This document shows positions 1 to 7,674 of a DNA stretch of 56,144 bases, piece after piece. The notes beneath the pieces were generated by a model. The model did not search any database and was not told the DNA's origin. It saw only the letters and a list, made by a program, of their open reading frames with translations. The translations under genes were made by a program, and so were the position numbers. Source of the stretch: Heliomarina baculiformis (GTDB lineage: Bacteria > Pseudomonadota > Alphaproteobacteria > Rhodobacterales > Rhodobacteraceae); the NCBI RefSeq assembly GCF_019966545.1, contig NZ_JAIMIC010000018.1, positions 1-56,144 of the forward strand, read 5' to 3'. The stretch's first letter is position 1; each line of letters begins with the position of its first letter.

Positions 1-77
1 TTTCAGTCCCATAGTCAGTCTCCTTTGTTGCAGTAAATGCTATCAAAGGAGCGGCATCAAACCGCGACAGGTCCAGT
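1..77. mobile_element. Edge of an insertion sequence (left contig end)
   Basis: The first 77 bases are the exact reverse complement of the last 77 bases of the window, and identity stops abruptly at base 78. On the minus strand the block reads outward to a ribosome binding site (AAAGGAG) followed by an ATG opening a reading frame Met-Gly-Leu-Lys that runs off the end. The block interrupts the C-terminal end of the HTH gene beside it. I infer the terminus of a multicopy IS with its transposase start. The exact length of 77 also matches a common assembler k-mer overlap, so the contig probably stops here because of the repeat. The IS family is not identifiable. Confidence 0.6.
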
Positions 78-834
78 GCGTTTTCGAAGCATTTGGTGTT
101 CAGCTTCAAATGCTTTCTCAAAGTAGCGCCAGGTTCGAAGCTCTGGAGTTCGTCTGGACTTGTCTACCTTCCGGGCAAGCGTCGGGAGGATAATATGTTC
201 GACGCTGTGTCCAGCGGCTACAAAAGCCAACAAGGTTTCTATGTCGTCCTCCAGAAAACGCTGGTTTTCTTCTGTTGCCCAACCGCCCAGCGCATCGAAT
301 GCATCTTCGAGAAGGTCACAAGGGCGCGTCGGAGTAAGTAGTATGTTTTTCAGTTGTTTTACTAATTCGGTCAGGTTCTTCCCGGCCCTGATGTCCGGAT
401 TGCCTATGGATCTTCGTATCGAAAGCTAGTTGTAGAGCTGTGTACTTGTCTTCTTTGATGGTGGGGCCGAGCTTCGGATGCCCTTTCTGAGGGAGTATGC
501 GACGGTCTGGCCATGCGCAAAGGTGAACAACGCTTGTCATCCGGCCATCGTGCTTTTTGAACCGGCCGATCCGCCGAATAAGGCCCAGTTGCTCAAGGTC
601 ATTGAGATGTTTTGCCACGGTTCGCACGCTACAGCCGGTCTCCATGGCGAGGGTTCTTCGACTGCAGAAACTGCAACCAAAATCGTCGGAGTGAGTGGCA
701 AGCGTCACGAGAAGACTTCGCGACTTACCTTTAACCTCGGCAGACGAACGAGCCCAAGCCGTAGCTTTTATGAGAACAAATGTTTTGGCGTGGTTTCCGG
801 GGCGATGCTTGGCTAACTGATAACCGTCCTTCAT
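57..834 (-). pseudogene. Plasmid-type helix-turn-helix protein, frameshifted and IS-interrupted
   Basis: An N-terminal part (834 to about 428, starting Met-Lys-Asp-Gly-Tyr-Gln) has a winged HTH like the HTH_36 proteins common on alphaproteobacterial plasmids. The recognition region is around the residues CSVRTVAKHLNDLEQLGLI. That frame ends at 316, but from about 427 downstream another frame carries a convincing C-terminal tail with ILPTLARK and TWRYFEKAF motifs, running to a TGA at 57. One frameshift near 425-430 therefore splits the gene. The last six codons lie inside the 77-bp IS edge, so the natural C-terminus is also displaced. The annotated start could alternatively be 42 bases upstream at 876. 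The family is often linked to plasmid maintenance, but no function is demonstrated. Confidence 0.6.
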
Positions 835-1118
835 GCCTGGTCTCCCCCTACCTGCGCAAGGGACGAGACCAAGCAATTTCGAACGACGATGCTCTGCTGT
901 CGCGGCAACCGGCGAGTTGTGGAAGTAAACTCCGAAGATCTTGGGTCAAAGACGACCGCGTGCGTGACTTGTTGGGAGCGCTCGCTAGAGCGTCCCTGTT
1001 GGATTGGTGGTAAAGCTTTTTTCCCTAATCCGCGGATATGTTTCATCGGTGTCTCCTGCGATTTCAAACTCAGAGATCAAATTCGAATCTCTCCGTCCGA
1101 AAGCTGCACCGGGAGGCG

Positions 1119-1169
1119 AACCGGAATTTAGGAACAAACCGGAATTTAACTTTAAGGGTAATTCCGGTC
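1119..1169. repeat. Iteron-like repeat cluster A (AACCGGAATTTA)
   Basis: Two direct copies of AACCGGAATTTA (1119-1130 and 1137-1148) are followed by the inverted copy TAATTCCGGT (1160-1169). The second direct copy and the inverted copy can form a stem of 9-10 bp with an 11-base loop. GGAACA precedes the second copy. The same arrangement recurs about 290 bp downstream. Confidence 0.7.
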
Positions 1170-1410
1170 TGCTGCTTATTTGGTATGGTTGGTATATCGA
1201 TATGTGAAGCAAGAGGAGTCCAATTCGACAGTCTTGTTACTGCTGGTATCCAGAAAGAAACAATTAAAACAAGGCCACGAAACTTAGTCGCTACGTGCGC
1301 AGGCGTCGCTCAGTGACCAGTTTTTTAATTGTTAAAACAAATAGGTAAATGGTCTTCGGTACACCTTTAGAATAGAGAATCAGCTCCGATTTACATCACG
1401 CGAGAAAGTC

Positions 1411-1460
1411 AACCGGAAGACCGGAACAAACCGGAATTTAGTGCGTTAGGTAATTCCGGT
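1411..1460. repeat. Iteron-like repeat cluster B (AACCGGAATTTA)
   Basis: Second copy of the arrangement at 1119-1169: GGAACA, AAACCGGAATTTA (1428-1440), a ten-base spacer, then the inverted TAATTCCGGT (1451-1460). Two shorter CCGGAA words lie just upstream (1413 and 1421). The spacers differ between clusters while the arms are conserved, as expected of protein-binding sites rather than a recent duplication. Confidence 0.7.
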
Positions 1461-1507
1461 CGCGCTGGTTGAAACAGAAATATTGGTTCTTAAGCGGTGA
1501 TATTTTG

Positions 1508-1535
1508 AGCGCTAAAATCATACCAATTTAGCGCT
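1508..1535. repeat. Inverted repeat AGCGCTAAA/TTTAGCGCT
   Basis: A perfect 9-bp inverted repeat (1508-1516 and 1527-1535) separated by ten AT-rich bases, about 50 bp beyond repeat cluster B. It could be an operator or part of a replication or partition region. No T-run follows, so it is not an obvious terminator. Confidence 0.55.
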
Positions 1536-1757
1536 ATGAAGTTCGAGCCGTAATTCGGGAACTGATACGACTGGGCGGTTTCAAGGAATTGGGAGCAAGT
1601 TTCGCTGTCGACATAAGAACGTCATCGCAACACTGACGGTTTGACTTGTCTGCGGGGAGGCTTCAGGCCGCAGTGCAAACAGCCGGAACTGCGGTCTAAA
1701 TGTAACTTTTTGCAGCGCCAGTTTCGCTTCGTGGGGGGCATCCGCCTCGTCGGGAGC

Positions 1758-2783
1758 TTACATTCGCAGAATTACTTTGCCGGAGGCTGATCGCGCCGCT
1801 GTGTCGAGCGCTTCGCGGTAATTTTCGAGCGAATAGCTGTGGGTGATCGCTGGGGCGAGGTCCAATCCTTTAGTGAGCGCCTCTTGCAAGTCTGTCCAGC
1901 CTTCGTCCAATAAACGACCGTAGACTCCCTCAAGTCGAATCTCGCGCAGCACGATCTGCCCTGCGACATCCACCGGCACGTCAGCGGCAGGAAGTCCTAC
2001 TGTTACCACACCGCCTCCCGCACAGGGCATAGCGAGCGCGGAAGCAAGCGCGGCTGGAGCGCCCGATGTTTCTATGACGGCATCCGTCTGTCGGGCGGTG
2101 CTCGTGTCGGTTTTGGTATTGGGCGCGATAGCATCGTGCGCTCCGCAGGCGAGAGCAAGCGACCTGCGAATCTCTGAGGGTTCGATTGCTAACACACGCG
2201 TGGCACCGAGGTGTCGAAGTGCGAGGATCGTGAGCAGCCCGATCGGACCGCAGCCAGAAACGGTCACATTGTTTCCGTAACGCAAAGCGCGCCGGGCGGC
2301 TCGAAGCCCGATTCCGGCGGGTTCCATGGAGGCGACCTGTTCGTCTTGAATTCCCGTCGGCGCTCGCCGCAGTAATGCGACCGGAACGGTGGCGTAATCG
2401 CCGAACGCACCCAGCCCGAGACTGGTGAAGGTCTTGAGGACCTCGCATGTATGGCCTCGCCCCTGCAGACATTGGGCGCAGGACGCACAGCCAAGGTGGG
2501 TTTCGGCGCTCACCCGGTCGCCTGGTGCAAAGCCGAGGCCCGGTGCGATTTCGACAATTTCGGCGCAGAGTTCGTGGCCGAGTGGCAAGGGCGTACGATA
2601 GCGTTTTGCCGCCCAGCTATTCCAGCCGATAATGTGCAGATCCGTACCGCAGATCCCCGCGCAGCTTATTCGCAAGAGTGCTTCGTCTGGACCGGGGGAT
2701 GCGAGGGGGCGATCAACCAGTTTTACGGCTTGTGCTAAGGGGTGGGCCAAGATCAGACTGCGAGTTGTGAGGGGAACGTTCAC
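1758..2783 (-). CDS. Zinc-dependent medium-chain alcohol dehydrogenase
   Basis: A 341-residue NAD(P)-dependent dehydrogenase of the threonine/butanediol/sorbitol dehydrogenase group. The catalytic zinc ligands Cys45 (in GICGTD) and His70-Glu71 (GHE) are visible, as are the structural zinc cysteines at about 99, 102, 105 and 113, and the Rossmann glycine motif GCGPIG at 177-182. I chose the GTG start at 2783 because it overlaps the stop of the upstream SDR gene as GTGA; an in-frame ATG at 2816 would overlap that gene by 37 bases. It is the last gene of the iclR-SDR-ADH operon. The substrate is unknown; probably a secondary alcohol or sugar acid in the same pathway as the divergent TPP enzyme and TRAP system. 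Confidence 0.88.
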   Translation of the reverse strand: MNVPLTTRSLILAHPLAQAVKLVDRPLASPGPDEALLRISCAGICGTDLHIIGWNSWAAKRYRTPLPLGHELCAEIVEIAPGLGFAPGDRVSAETHLGCASCAQCLQGRGHTCEVLKTFTSLGLGAFGDYATVPVALLRRAPTGIQDEQVASMEPAGIGLRAARRALRYGNNVTVSGCGPIGLLTILALRHLGATRVLAIEPSEIRRSLALACGAHDAIAPNTKTDTSTARQTDAVIETSGAPAALASALAMPCAGGGVVTVGLPAADVPVDVAGQIVLREIRLEGVYGRLLDEGWTDLQEALTKGLDLAPAITHSYSLENYREALDTAARSASGKVILRM

Positions 2784-3505
2784 TGCGCCACACCGCCGAT
2801 CGTTAATCCGCCACAAACCGGCAACGATTGCCCGGTAACGAAACCCGACGCTTCGGACAGAAAGAAATCGGCTGTCGCCGCCACATCCTCCGGCAGTCCA
2901 AGGCGTCCGACCGGAACGCTCGCCACAACCTTCTTTGTCACTTCGCTCTCAGGCGGGTTGGCCGCGCGGTAAAGTTCTGTCTCAATGGGGCCGGGGGCAA
3001 TTGCGTTCACAGTTATCCCGAATGGAGCAAGCTCTAGCGCCCAGACTTTGGTCTGCGTCGTTAGCGCGCCCTTTGAGCCGCCATAGGCGGTGCGCAGCGC
3101 TCGCCCAAAGGCAGAGCGGCTGGTGATGTTCACTACCCGGCCAAAACCACGTCGCTTCATTGCTGGAAGGGAGGCCTTTACAATCATCGCGGGAGCTAAC
3201 GCGTTGACAACCATTGTCGTGTGGTAGTCTTCTGGGGTGAGTTCTTCAAGGTCAGCGATCCGTGCAATTCCGGCGCAATTGACCACGCGCGTAATGTCAT
3301 GGGTCGCGGTAATCTTCTGCATGGTGGCCAGCAACCGGTCGGATTTTGACAAATCGCAGAGTTCGGTGGTCCAGTCCACCGTGCCGCTGGGTTTGGCAAT
3401 ATCGAGGCCGATCACGAGTTCGCCCAGCGAGGAACGCGCAGCCGCGATGGCACGTCCTATCCCGGAGGACGCTCCGCTCACAAGAGTGGTCTCGGGAAAC
3501 GTCAT
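2780..3505 (-). CDS. Short-chain dehydrogenase/reductase
   Basis: A 241-residue classical SDR oxidoreductase. The cofactor motif GASSGIG is at 11-17, the NAG-type motif NCAG at 76-79, catalytic Ser129 lies in ITSRS, and Tyr141/Lys145 form YGGSK. The PGPIETE segment and a C-terminal G-Q-S-L-P-V-C-G-G stretch are typical of the 3-oxoacyl reductase/sugar dehydrogenase branch. Its start overlaps the iclR stop by four bases (ATGA) and its stop overlaps the next start (GTGA), so the three genes are translationally coupled. The acidic residue in the second strand (GLDI) suggests NAD preference. The substrate cannot be read from sequence. Confidence 0.88.
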   Translation of the reverse strand: MTFPETTLVSGASSGIGRAIAAARSSLGELVIGLDIAKPSGTVDWTTELCDLSKSDRLLATMQKITATHDITRVVNCAGIARIADLEELTPEDYHTTMVVNALAPAMIVKASLPAMKRRGFGRVVNITSRSAFGRALRTAYGGSKGALTTQTKVWALELAPFGITVNAIAPGPIETELYRAANPPESEVTKKVVASVPVGRLGLPEDVAATADFFLSEASGFVTGQSLPVCGGLTIGGVAQ

Positions 3506-4335
3506 GTCTGCACCTTTCTGAAGGAATGGCGTTTGACCAGTTCCGCGTCGAGCACATCTGACGCGCGGCCGGCCAGTGTTTGCGCCTCTTCGCGCAACAT
3601 TTGGGAGAGTTCTGTAAGGCGCTCGCCCTCTAGGCGAGAGGAGATTGCGGCAATGCTGAGGGCGGCCACGGCGGTGCCGTCGCGACGCAGAATTGGCGCC
3701 CCGAGGCCTGACATGCCTGAGATGAGCTTGCCATCGTTCAGGGAAAACCCACGATCACGTGTCTCTGCGATCTTTTCCTCGAGGTAGGCGGTGTCAAAGC
3801 CATAGGTCGCGCGGCGGACCGCGTCTTCCGCTAGAAGCCTTCTGCGGTCGTCCTCAGGCTGGAACGCGAGCAGGGACAAGCTTCCGGCCCCGATGCCGAG
3901 AGGGCGGTGATCGCCGAGCGCAAGTGTAAGGGTTTTGATTGGAAAGTTGCCTTCGCGCCGATCCACGCAGACCGCGTCGTTGCCAGAACGGTAGCTGAGG
4001 TAGACCGTGTCGGAAGTTGCTGCGCAAAGACGTTCAAGACTTGCATCAGCGTAGGGCGCCAGCCCGTAGCGCGAGAGCGCCGCTGCGGTCCATGACACCA
4101 TTTTGAGCCCGACGAGATAACGGTTCGTTTCAGGGTCCTGGTCAATGAGCCCATGTTCGATCAGACCGGCCAATAGCCGGTGAACCGTGGAGCCGCCCAG
4201 GCCCGAGCGCTCCGTCACGTCTGTCATCCGCAGCCCGTTCGGCCCAGACGCGGCTATTATGTCAATCACCTGGGCTGCGCGCGCCACGTTCTGGTGGTCG
4301 CCTTTGCGCCCCGTCGTTTCTTTCGAGTCTGGCAT
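3502..4335 (-). CDS. IclR-family transcriptional regulator
   Basis: A 277-residue regulator with an N-terminal winged HTH (about residues 16-75, with MTDVTERSGLGGSTVHRLL) and a C-terminal IclR effector domain ending in the conserved GAPILRRDGTAVAALSI region. IclR proteins bind small organic acids and control adjacent catabolic operons. It is divergent from the gene at 4443, and a near-perfect palindrome lies between them (4411-4427). It is first in the operon with the SDR and ADH genes, so it may autoregulate. The effector is unknown. Confidence 0.9.
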   Translation of the reverse strand: MPDSKETTGRKGDHQNVARAAQVIDIIAASGPNGLRMTDVTERSGLGGSTVHRLLAGLIEHGLIDQDPETNRYLVGLKMVSWTAAALSRYGLAPYADASLERLCAATSDTVYLSYRSGNDAVCVDRREGNFPIKTLTLALGDHRPLGIGAGSLSLLAFQPEDDRRRLLAEDAVRRATYGFDTAYLEEKIAETRDRGFSLNDGKLISGMSGLGAPILRRDGTAVAALSIAAISSRLEGERLTELSQMLREEAQTLAGRASDVLDAELVKRHSFRKVQT

Positions 4336-4410
4336 GTTCTCCTCTCAGCTTCTGCAAGGGGGTTGACGGGATCATACTTAACATGTTGTGTTTGGATAAG
4401 GCAAAAAAAA

Positions 4411-4427
4411 TTTCCGTTTATCGGAAA
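4411..4427. promoter_or_regulatory. Putative IclR operator, TTTCCG-5-CGGAAA
   Basis: A perfect palindrome TTTCCG TTTAT CGGAAA lies between the divergent iclR and the repeat-protein gene, 16 bases before the TTG start at 4443. Its spacing and TTCCG/CGGAA arms resemble known IclR-family operators. Its position just ahead of the Shine-Dalgarno suggests control of the rightward operon. Confidence 0.6.
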
Positions 4428-4442
4428 ACAAAGGAGGACGCC

Positions 4443-5261
4443 TTGCTATTTGGATCCGTCACCGAGCTGCAGCGCGAGGCGCACAGTGGCGTCCATGCCG
4501 TGGTTGGGTCTCATGGTGGCGTAGCAACCGGGCGCCATGCCCTGTCGGTCGAAGTTGCCTCATTAGTGGTGCATGACGCCGGCTTTGGGCTGGACGACGC
4601 CGGCATTGCAGCGCTGAAAATCCTTGAGAGCAAAGGTATTCCCGCTGCGGCGGCCGGCCATGACAGCGCGCGGATTGGTGATGCAGAGGACGTACTGGCC
4701 AGAGGAATCGTGTCGGCCTGCAATGCACGGTCCCGCAGAGCTGGGGTGGCACCCGGCATGACAGTGGCCGAAGCTCATACGCGGATGGTCTCAGCAGGTT
4801 CAGTGAGTGGACGGGGAGACTCTGCCACCGGACCTTCGTTTCACATGGAGGAGCTTCCGAAGGTTCACGAGTGTCGCCTTTGGCTTCTCGATAGCGCTTC
4901 GATGATTACGGCCGAAATGGCTGGCGGTATCGCCATCACCGGCTCTCATGGCGGTCTTCCCGGTGGTAGTGCCAAACGTGCTGCAAAGGCCGACGTTAAG
5001 TTCTGCGTCTTCAACGATGCCGGAATCGGCCGGGACGAAGCTGGCATATCAAGGCTGTCACCCCTCGATACGCGGAACATCCCGGCGGCTTGCGTCGAGG
5101 CCGCGTCCGCACGGATCGGCGAAGCGGCCTCGACCTATGCCACGGGCCGCATATCTCGCGTGAACAACAGCGCGCACCTCCTTGGTGTGCGCTCCGGCCA
5201 AAGCGTACAGGCGGCCATAGAGGCGCTGCTCGCCGCCCACTCAGGCGCGTCATCGCACTGA
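4443..5261 (+). CDS. Unrecognised protein with two tandem GSHGG/DAGIG domains
   Basis: I do not recognise this 272-residue family. It consists of two homologous halves: GSHGG at 22-26 and 167-171, (H/N)DAG(F/I)G at 44-49 and 191-196, a G-I-P-A-A loop, and SARIG at 75-79 and 222-226, with a near-constant offset of about 147 residues. The glycine/histidine/aspartate motifs suggest a duplicated enzyme fold. No signal peptide or membrane segment is seen. I chose the TTG start at 4443 because an excellent ribosome binding site (AAAGGAGG) precedes it by about five bases; an ATG at 4383 lacks one and would lie across the operator. It is followed one base later by the TPP enzyme gene, so the two probably act together, perhaps as subunits or sequential enzymes. 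Confidence 0.75.
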   Translation: MLFGSVTELQREAHSGVHAVVGSHGGVATGRHALSVEVASLVVHDAGFGLDDAGIAALKILESKGIPAAAAGHDSARIGDAEDVLARGIVSACNARSRRAGVAPGMTVAEAHTRMVSAGSVSGRGDSATGPSFHMEELPKVHECRLWLLDSASMITAEMAGGIAITGSHGGLPGGSAKRAAKADVKFCVFNDAGIGRDEAGISRLSPLDTRNIPAACVEAASARIGEAASTYATGRISRVNNSAHLLGVRSGQSVQAAIEALLAAHSGASSH

Positions 5262-5262
5262 C

Positions 5263-7044
5263 ATGAAACAAAATCAGGACAAACTACAAATGAACTCAGC
5301 CGATACACATCAGACCAGCAACTCCAAGGTCACCATGACTGGCGCAGAGGCGATCGTCGAAATCCTCGAGCGTGCCGATGTCGGTCCGATGTTCGGCATG
5401 GGCGGGTTCCAGCTTCTGCCGTTTTACGAAGCCGTTCGTGGGAAAGGCCTGCAGCACTCACTTATCAACGACGAGCGGGTCGGTTGTTTTGCTACCGATG
5501 CATGGGCGCGGATCAGTGGACGGCCGGGTGTCTGCGATGCCACCTTGGGGCCAGGCGCAACCAATCTGGTGACCCCCCTGGTCGAAAGCCTGAACGCGGG
5601 CGTCGCCCAAATCGCCTTTATTGGCGACACCCATCGTGACCACTCGTGGAAGAATATGACGCAGGAGTCGCGACAGGCGGAGATTTTGCGGCCGGCCGTC
5701 AAGGATGTGATCCGAATTGAGAAGGCAGAACGTGTGCCGGAATTAGTGCGAAGGGCTTATGCCTTGGCCACCTCCGGCCGCCCCGGTCCGGTGGTCGTCG
5801 ATGTGCCGGAAGATGTTGCGCATGACATGATCGAATACCGGACCGAGGATTTCTGGATAGACCCGGTCACCACTCGGTTCCCCGCGTACCGATCCCGCCC
5901 CGCTTCGGAGGATATTGAGCGCGCGGCCGCGCTGATTGCCAAGGCGGAGCGACCGCTATTATTGGTCGGGGGGGGCGTCCATATCTCACAAGCTTACGAA
6001 GCGTTGCGTGATCTGGCGGAAGCACAGTCCATTCCAGTGGCTCATACCCTATCGGGCAAGGGTGCAATCGCCTGTACCCACGGTCTGTCGGCGGGGCTGT
6101 TCGGCCGGTATTCTCGGATTGCAAACGACCTAATCGAAAAATCCGACTGTCTAATCGTGGTCGGGTGTAAGCTCGGTGAGATCGCTACCAAGCGCTTCCA
6201 ACTCTTCAATCGTCGGGTGCCGCTCATCCATCTTGAGGTGATGCCCGAGGAAATTGGCCGCACCACTGCGGCGGATGTGGCTCTGCTGGGCGATGCCCGT
6301 CTCGGACTTGAGGACTTGGAAGAGGCGCTTTCGGATTCCAGCGCCAAAGCCAGAGAAGCGCGCGCTTCCTATGTGGCGGAACTGCCCAAGCGCATGGCCA
6401 AATGGCGTGAGGAGGCTCGCGAAAAGCTGGAATCGGATGAACGGCCGATCAACATGGGTCGGCTCGTAAACGAGCTGAACCAGGTCATGCCGGAAGAATC
6501 GGTTCTGGTGACGGATGGTGGTTTTGCTGCGCATTGGGGCGGGCTGCTCTACGATACCAAGGCTGCCGGGCGCCGCTTCATAGCTGATCGTGGATTTGCC
6601 TCGATCGGGTATGGGCTGCCGGGCGCCATGGGCGCGCAGCTTGCAGTGCCGGATCAGCCAGTCGTTGCCATCACCGGGGACGGCGGCTTCAACATGGTCA
6701 TTGGCGAACTGGAAACCGCGCGAAGGCTCGGAACTCCTTTCACGCTGGTCATCGTGAACAACGCGGCCTCGGGCTACATCAAGGCCCTGCAACACGCCAT
6801 GTACGGCGAGTACCAATCGTCCGATCTGATTGAAATGGACTACGCACAAATTGCACAGGGCTTCGGTTGCCATGGGATCAGAGTTGAGGACCCCGGCGAA
6901 CTGGGCGCGGCATTCCGCGAAGCCAACGCGGAACGAAGCTTGCCGTCTGTGATCGACGTGGTTGTCACCCGCGACCCGTCACGCATGTTGCCGGGTGTCG
7001 ACAACCGCACGCTGAAGGTCACCAAGGGCGACCGGCCTGTCTAA
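5263..7044 (+). CDS. TPP-dependent acetolactate-synthase-like enzyme
   Basis: A 593-residue thiamine-diphosphate enzyme with the usual three domains: N-terminal pyrimidine-binding domain with the catalytic glutamate Glu71 in NDERVG, a central Rossmann-like domain, and a C-terminal diphosphate-binding domain with GDGG at 472-475 followed by N-N about 27 residues later. It resembles acetolactate synthase large subunits, glyoxylate carboligase and related decarboxylases. No small regulatory subunit is nearby, and the co-operonic TRAP system argues for a catabolic 2-oxo-acid role. The start is uncertain: no clear ribosome site precedes 5263, and Met25 (5335) has a weak AAGGT, so coupling to the preceding gene is likely. 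The reaction is unknown. Confidence 0.85.
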   Translation: MKQNQDKLQMNSADTHQTSNSKVTMTGAEAIVEILERADVGPMFGMGGFQLLPFYEAVRGKGLQHSLINDERVGCFATDAWARISGRPGVCDATLGPGATNLVTPLVESLNAGVAQIAFIGDTHRDHSWKNMTQESRQAEILRPAVKDVIRIEKAERVPELVRRAYALATSGRPGPVVVDVPEDVAHDMIEYRTEDFWIDPVTTRFPAYRSRPASEDIERAAALIAKAERPLLLVGGGVHISQAYEALRDLAEAQSIPVAHTLSGKGAIACTHGLSAGLFGRYSRIANDLIEKSDCLIVVGCKLGEIATKRFQLFNRRVPLIHLEVMPEEIGRTTAADVALLGDARLGLEDLEEALSDSSAKAREARASYVAELPKRMAKWREEAREKLESDERPINMGRLVNELNQVMPEESVLVTDGGFAAHWGGLLYDTKAAGRRFIADRGFASIGYGLPGAMGAQLAVPDQPVVAITGDGGFNMVIGELETARRLGTPFTLVIVNNAASGYIKALQHAMYGEYQSSDLIEMDYAQIAQGFGCHGIRVEDPGELGAAFREANAERSLPSVIDVVVTRDPSRMLPGVDNRTLKVTKGDRPV

Positions 7045-7119
7045 CTCAATGCTTTGAGGAGAAATTTTTCCGCTTGACGCGCGAGGTGCCGGGCGGATCT
7101 TGGGAGGAGGAATAAGCAG

Positions 7120-7674
7120 ATGAAAGCCGTCACGGGTTTTCTAGACCTTATAGACAAACTCCTGCTCGCCATTGGGGCGCTTGCAGTGGTGCTTGTCATG
7201 GGCATCGGCGTGGCTGAGATCCTTGGACGCGGCATCTTCAATGCGCCGATCCGGGGCCAGATCGATGTGATCGAGTCACTGATGCCTTTGGTGGCCCTGC
7301 TCGCGCTCGGCTACAATCTTCGTGACGGATCGCATATTCGTATGTCTCTGCTAATCGACCGGCTGCCCGACCGATTGCGCTTTGCGACCGAGGCGGCAGG
7401 CCTGACCTTGGGCGCCATCATTGGGACCATCTTGGCCATTGGGGCCGCCGAATTCGGAGCGCGCGCGCTACGGTTCTCCGACAGTACGCCCGATCTGCGT
7501 CTGCCCACTTGGCCGGTGAAATACGTCGTGGCTTTTTGCCTCGCTCTCTTTGCTCTGCGGTGTGCGCTTTATGCCGTGTCCTACCTGCGCGCCTGCTTCG
7601 GTGCCGATCCGGGTTCGCTGACGCTTCCCGCCCCCAATCATGAATATGACGGTGAGGATGCTCGCGATGTTTGA
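7120..7674 (+). CDS. dctQ: TRAP transporter small permease (DctQ-type)
   Basis: A 184-residue inner-membrane protein with four predicted helices, beginning about residues 10-35 (LLLAIGALAVVLVMGIGVAEILG), 50-65, 88-110 and 128-150. DctQ proteins pair with DctM in tripartite ATP-independent periplasmic transporters. A strong ribosome site (GGGAGGAGG) precedes the ATG. Its end overlaps the dctM start by eight bases. It forms an operon with the TPP enzyme upstream and dctM/dctP downstream; gene order is Q-M-P. The substrate is presumably the acid handled by the TPP enzyme. Confidence 0.88.
   Translation: MKAVTGFLDLIDKLLLAIGALAVVLVMGIGVAEILGRGIFNAPIRGQIDVIESLMPLVALLALGYNLRDGSHIRMSLLIDRLPDRLRFATEAAGLTLGAIIGTILAIGAAEFGARALRFSDSTPDLRLPTWPVKYVVAFCLALFALRCALYAVSYLRACFGADPGSLTLPAPNHEYDGEDARDV

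Larger units (their letters stand above)
835..1757. other. Gene-free region with iteron-like repeats
   Basis: No reading frame in this 0.9-kb stretch has convincing coding character on either strand. It is lower in GC than its surroundings from about 1200 to 1600 and holds the repeated CCGGAATTTA blocks and a 9-bp inverted repeat listed separately. With a plasmid-type HTH gene next door, a role in replication or partition is possible but unproven. Confidence 0.5.

Noticed and set aside
1119-1460. CCGGAATTTA repeats as a CRISPR array
   Set aside because: Only a few 10-12 bp units with unequal spacing and inverted copies; no cas genes and no regular spacers.
4363-4391. TTGACG-17-TTGTGT promoter for the repeat-protein operon
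   Set aside because: The -10 hexamer is poor, so I did not annotate it although the position is plausible.
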